32,763 nucleotides of DNA from Chloroflexi bacterium HGW-Chloroflexi-9 (GTDB lineage Bacteria; Chloroflexota; Dehalococcoidia; UBA2979). The notes below the pieces were generated by a model, which was given only the letters and a program-made list of their open reading frames with translations, ran no database searches and was not told the origin of the DNA. The DNA lies in assembly GCA_002840675.1 (NCBI GenBank), contig PHBR01000033.1, positions 1-32,763 on the forward strand. The letters run 5' to 3'. Position 1 is the first letter of the stretch. Each line of letters starts with the position of its first letter. The position numbers were made by a program, and so were the translations under genes. This document shows, piece after piece, positions 30,962 through 32,763 of this stretch.

Positions 30962-31791
30962 ACGCCCCCCTCGCCGGTGTCGTAGGTGAAGGTGATGTCG
31001 TCGTCGTCACGCTGGAGCAGCACCACCAGGCGCTCCGCGCCGTCGTGATACGGGGTGAAGGCGTAGTCGGCGAAGCGTGCGACCACGCGCAGCCCCGCGA
31101 TGCGCGCTGCCAGATCGATCTCGCCGGGCGTGTAGGTGCGCAGGTTGAACTGCGTGGTCTGGCGCGTGAGGCGGCCCTGCCGGTCCGCGACATCGAAGTG
31201 CCAGGTGACTTCCTTCGTCCCGAACATCGGGATCGCGGCGACCGCTACCACCTTCGAGACCATCCCGCCCTCCCACGGCTTCGTCCAGTGCTCGATCAGC
31301 GGCTGCGGCAGCGGGTCGAAGTCGTCCGGCACCGGCGACTCCACGTCGACCACGGCCACCCCGCCCGGTGCGAGGTGGCGCGCCATGCTTTCGAGCGCGG
31401 CGACGAAGTCCTCGATCGTGTCCATGTGCTGCAGCGTGCCCAGCGGCGCGCACACCACGTCGAAGCGGCCGCGCAGCCTCAGCCGGCGGAGGTCGCCCGT
31501 CTGCCAGGTGACCTTCAGGTCGCCAGCCCGCTCACGCGCGACCGCCAGCATCGCCTCGGAGATGTCGATGCCGGTGACGCGTGCGCCCGCCTCCGCCAGC
31601 GGCACGGCGATGCGCCCGGTGCCGCACCCCAGTTCCAGCACCCGTCCGCCGTGGATGTCGGCGAGCCTGATGTAGAAGGAGGCATCGTCGTGGTAGTCCT
31701 CGAAGTCGAGGTCGTAGAACGCGGCGATCCGGGCGAACGGATCGCCTTCGGCGGGCGCGGGGGAGGTCGAGGCGTCGGGGCGTGTCTTCAC
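30958..31791 (-). CDS. Class I SAM-dependent methyltransferase
   Basis: A 277-aa Rossmann-fold methyltransferase. The SAM-binding motif I is VLELGCGTGRIAVPLAEAG, motif II is VTGIDISEAMLAVARERAG, and the acidic residue after strand 4 is in GRFDVVCAPLGTLQHM. The C-terminal half (LIEHWTKPW, RTYTPGEIDLAARIAGLRVV) resembles small-molecule methyltransferases with a substrate lid. GTG 31791 is the only upstream start, because TAG lies four codons before it. The ribosome-binding GAGG and the first base of GTG are in a 7-bp hairpin. Its stop overlaps plsX, so the pair is an operon; a lipid link is possible but unproven. Confidence 0.8.
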   Translation of the reverse strand: MKTRPDASTSPAPAEGDPFARIAAFYDLDFEDYHDDASFYIRLADIHGGRVLELGCGTGRIAVPLAEAGARVTGIDISEAMLAVARERAGDLKVTWQTGDLRRLRLRGRFDVVCAPLGTLQHMDTIEDFVAALESMARHLAPGGVAVVDVESPVPDDFDPLPQPLIEHWTKPWEGGMVSKVVAVAAIPMFGTKEVTWHFDVADRQGRLTRQTTQFNLRTYTPGEIDLAARIAGLRVVARFADYAFTPYHDGAERLVVLLQRDDDDITFTYDTGEGGV

Positions 31792-31812
31792 GCCTCGATG
31801 CTATCCGAGGCG
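31791..31812 (-). promoter_or_regulatory. Hairpin over the start of the methyltransferase-plsX operon
   Basis: CGCCTCG (31791-31797) and CGAGGCG (31806-31812) form a perfect 7-bp inverted repeat around ATGCTATC. In the minus-strand RNA the 3' arm holds the GAGG ribosome-binding site and the first base of the GUG start, so folding would hide the initiation site. It could alternatively be a protein operator over a -10-like TAGCAT. Confidence 0.35.
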
Positions 31813-31864
31813 GTGGGCGGCTGCGAGGCTTGACGCGTGACGGGCGCGCGCGGAGCATCGCCGG

Positions 31865-32395
31865 GTGACCACCTTCGACGCCATCCGCATCGCCGCCCTC
31901 GTCCGGACGATCCCCGACTTCCCGCAGCCGGGCATCCTCTTCCGCGACATCACGCCGCTGCTCTACGACCCGGACGCCCGTCGCGAGGTAATCGACGCGC
32001 TCACGGAAGCCGCCCGCATGATGGGGGCGACGTTGATCGCCGGCGTGGAGTCGCGCGGCTTCATCTTCGGCGTGCCAGTGGCGGAGCGCCTCGGCATCCC
32101 CTTCGTGCCGGTGCGGAAGCCTGGCAAGTTGCCGCACGAGTTCGCCTCGGTCGCTTACGACCTGGAGTACGGGAGCAGCGAACTGCAGATGCACCGTACC
32201 CCACCGGTCGCCGGGCACCGCGTGGTGATCGTGGACGACCTGCTCGCCACCGGCGGCACCGCCTGGGCCACCGCCCGCCTCGTCGAGGAGTGCGGTGGCG
32301 AGGTCGGCGGCTTCGCATTCGTCATCGAACTCGCCGCCCTGGACGGGCGCGCCCGGCTCGGTGGCTGCCCGGTAACGACGCTCCTCACTTACTAG
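31865..32395 (+). CDS. apt: Adenine phosphoribosyltransferase
   Basis: A 176-aa type I phosphoribosyltransferase converting adenine and PRPP to AMP. The PRPP-binding motif VVIVDDLLATGGTAWA is intact. Family blocks are FPQPGILFRDITPLLYDP, AGVESRGFIFGVPVAERLG and FVPVRKPGKLPHE, the last two diagnostic of APRT rather than HPRT. GTG 31865 gives normal length and follows GGAG. It is 63 nt upstream of mtnA on the same strand; both serve recycling of methylthioadenosine products, since adenine is released when MTA is cleaved and the sugar goes through MtnA. This supports a salvage operon. Confidence 0.95.
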   Translation: MTTFDAIRIAALVRTIPDFPQPGILFRDITPLLYDPDARREVIDALTEAARMMGATLIAGVESRGFIFGVPVAERLGIPFVPVRKPGKLPHEFASVAYDLEYGSSELQMHRTPPVAGHRVVIVDDLLATGGTAWATARLVEECGGEVGGFAFVIELAALDGRARLGGCPVTTLLTY

Positions 32396-32458
32396 GCGGA
32401 CTGCGCCGCTGCCTGATCGCTGCTGCGCAGCCCGAACATCCGTCCTCCCCTGTCCGCC

Positions 32459-32763
32459 ATGAGCGCACATCCCGGCCCGCCGTACGTCCCCGTCGCCTGG
32501 CACCAGGGCCGCGTGCGCCTGCTCGACCAGACGCGGCTGCCCGAGGAGTCGTTCACCCTCGACCTCGCCACCGTGGACGAAGTCGCCGAAGCGATCACCA
32601 CGATGCGTGTCCGTGGCGCCCCGGCGATCGGCGTGACCGCCGCCTACGGCCTCGCACTCGCCGCCTCGCTCGCGCCGGCTGGCGGCGTCCACGCGGCGAT
32701 CGAGGCTGCCGCCAGCATCCTCGGCGCGACACGCCCGACGGCCGTGAACCTGCGCTGGGCGCT
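32459..32763 (+). CDS. mtnA: S-methyl-5-thioribose-1-phosphate isomerase, N-terminal part (partial)
   Basis: ATG 32459 opens a frame that runs off the window after 101 codons. It encodes the start of MtnA, which isomerises methylthioribose-1-phosphate to methylthioribulose-1-phosphate in methionine salvage. Matching blocks are RVRLLDQTRLPEESFTL, MRVRGAPAIGVTAAYGLAL and RPTAVNLRWA. The catalytic Cys and Asp lie beyond the window. Distinction from the homologous eIF2B-like or ribose-1,5-bisphosphate isomerases rests on LDQTRLP and the RGAPAIG block. Confidence 0.92.
   Translation, partial: MSAHPGPPYVPVAWHQGRVRLLDQTRLPEESFTLDLATVDEVAEAITTMRVRGAPAIGVTAAYGLALAASLAPAGGVHAAIEAAASILGATRPTAVNLRWA

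Noticed and set aside
1-32763. CRISPR arrays, insertion sequences, prophage genes or further selenocysteine codons
   Set aside because: No repeat-spacer pattern, transposase or phage protein was seen, and no other gene showed a TGA interrupting a conserved Cys motif.

Overview
The window is gene-dense, high-GC bacterial DNA (roughly 70% G+C by eye). GTG and TTG starts are common and coding strand switches often. LLM-type flavoenzymes, several molybdenum hydroxylases, a sortase, many MFS transporters and a stand-alone ferredoxin:thioredoxin reductase catalytic chain suggest a Chloroflexota member, perhaps Dehalococcoidia-like. That placement is an inference; no rRNA or marker set is present.

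Layout. 1-6.9 kb: C-terminus of an SDR oxidoreductase, a class E/F-like sortase, a cysteine-cluster protein, a VOC protein, an OFA-type MFS transporter, an rmuC gene of lower G+C beside a cut-off HNH-endonuclease remnant, and a fused CoA-transferase. 6.9-15.4 kb: a candidate 23-aa ORF, a UPF0316 membrane protein behind a hairpin leader, a molybdenum hydroxylase large subunit with a MoaD-like protein, a PQQ-type sugar dehydrogenase-like lipoprotein, a broken spermidine synthase-like gene, a Rid protein, an Ldh2-type dehydrogenase, a catalytically atypical SDR, and an alpha/beta hydrolase with a Cys nucleophile coupled to a 43-aa Cys peptide. 15.4-25.4 kb: an LLM oxidoreductase plus two-subunit molybdenum hydroxylase operon, then four MFS transporters and a second hydrolase.

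25.4-29.0 kb is the most interesting part. It holds selC (tRNA-Sec, anticodon TCA), a hypothetical gene, trxB, a ferredoxin:thioredoxin reductase catalytic subunit, thioredoxin and a CsoR-family regulator. The reductase reading frame is interrupted by TGA exactly at the last cysteine of its CPC-X16-CPC-X8-CHC signature. It then stays open for 72 sense codons, and a GGUC-loop hairpin lies 21 nt after the TGA. I read this as a selenoprotein in which selenocysteine replaces one half of the redox-active disulfide. The neighbouring thioredoxin and csoR genes diverge from overlapping promoters with a CsoR-type palindrome between them, so the window contains two routes of thioredoxin reduction (NADPH via TrxB, ferredoxin via Sec-FTR) and an apparent metal-responsive control of thioredoxin itself.

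29.0-32.8 kb returns to housekeeping: an HDOD protein, a methyltransferase-plsX pair, apt, and the start of mtnA. No rRNA, CRISPR array, insertion sequence or prophage was seen.
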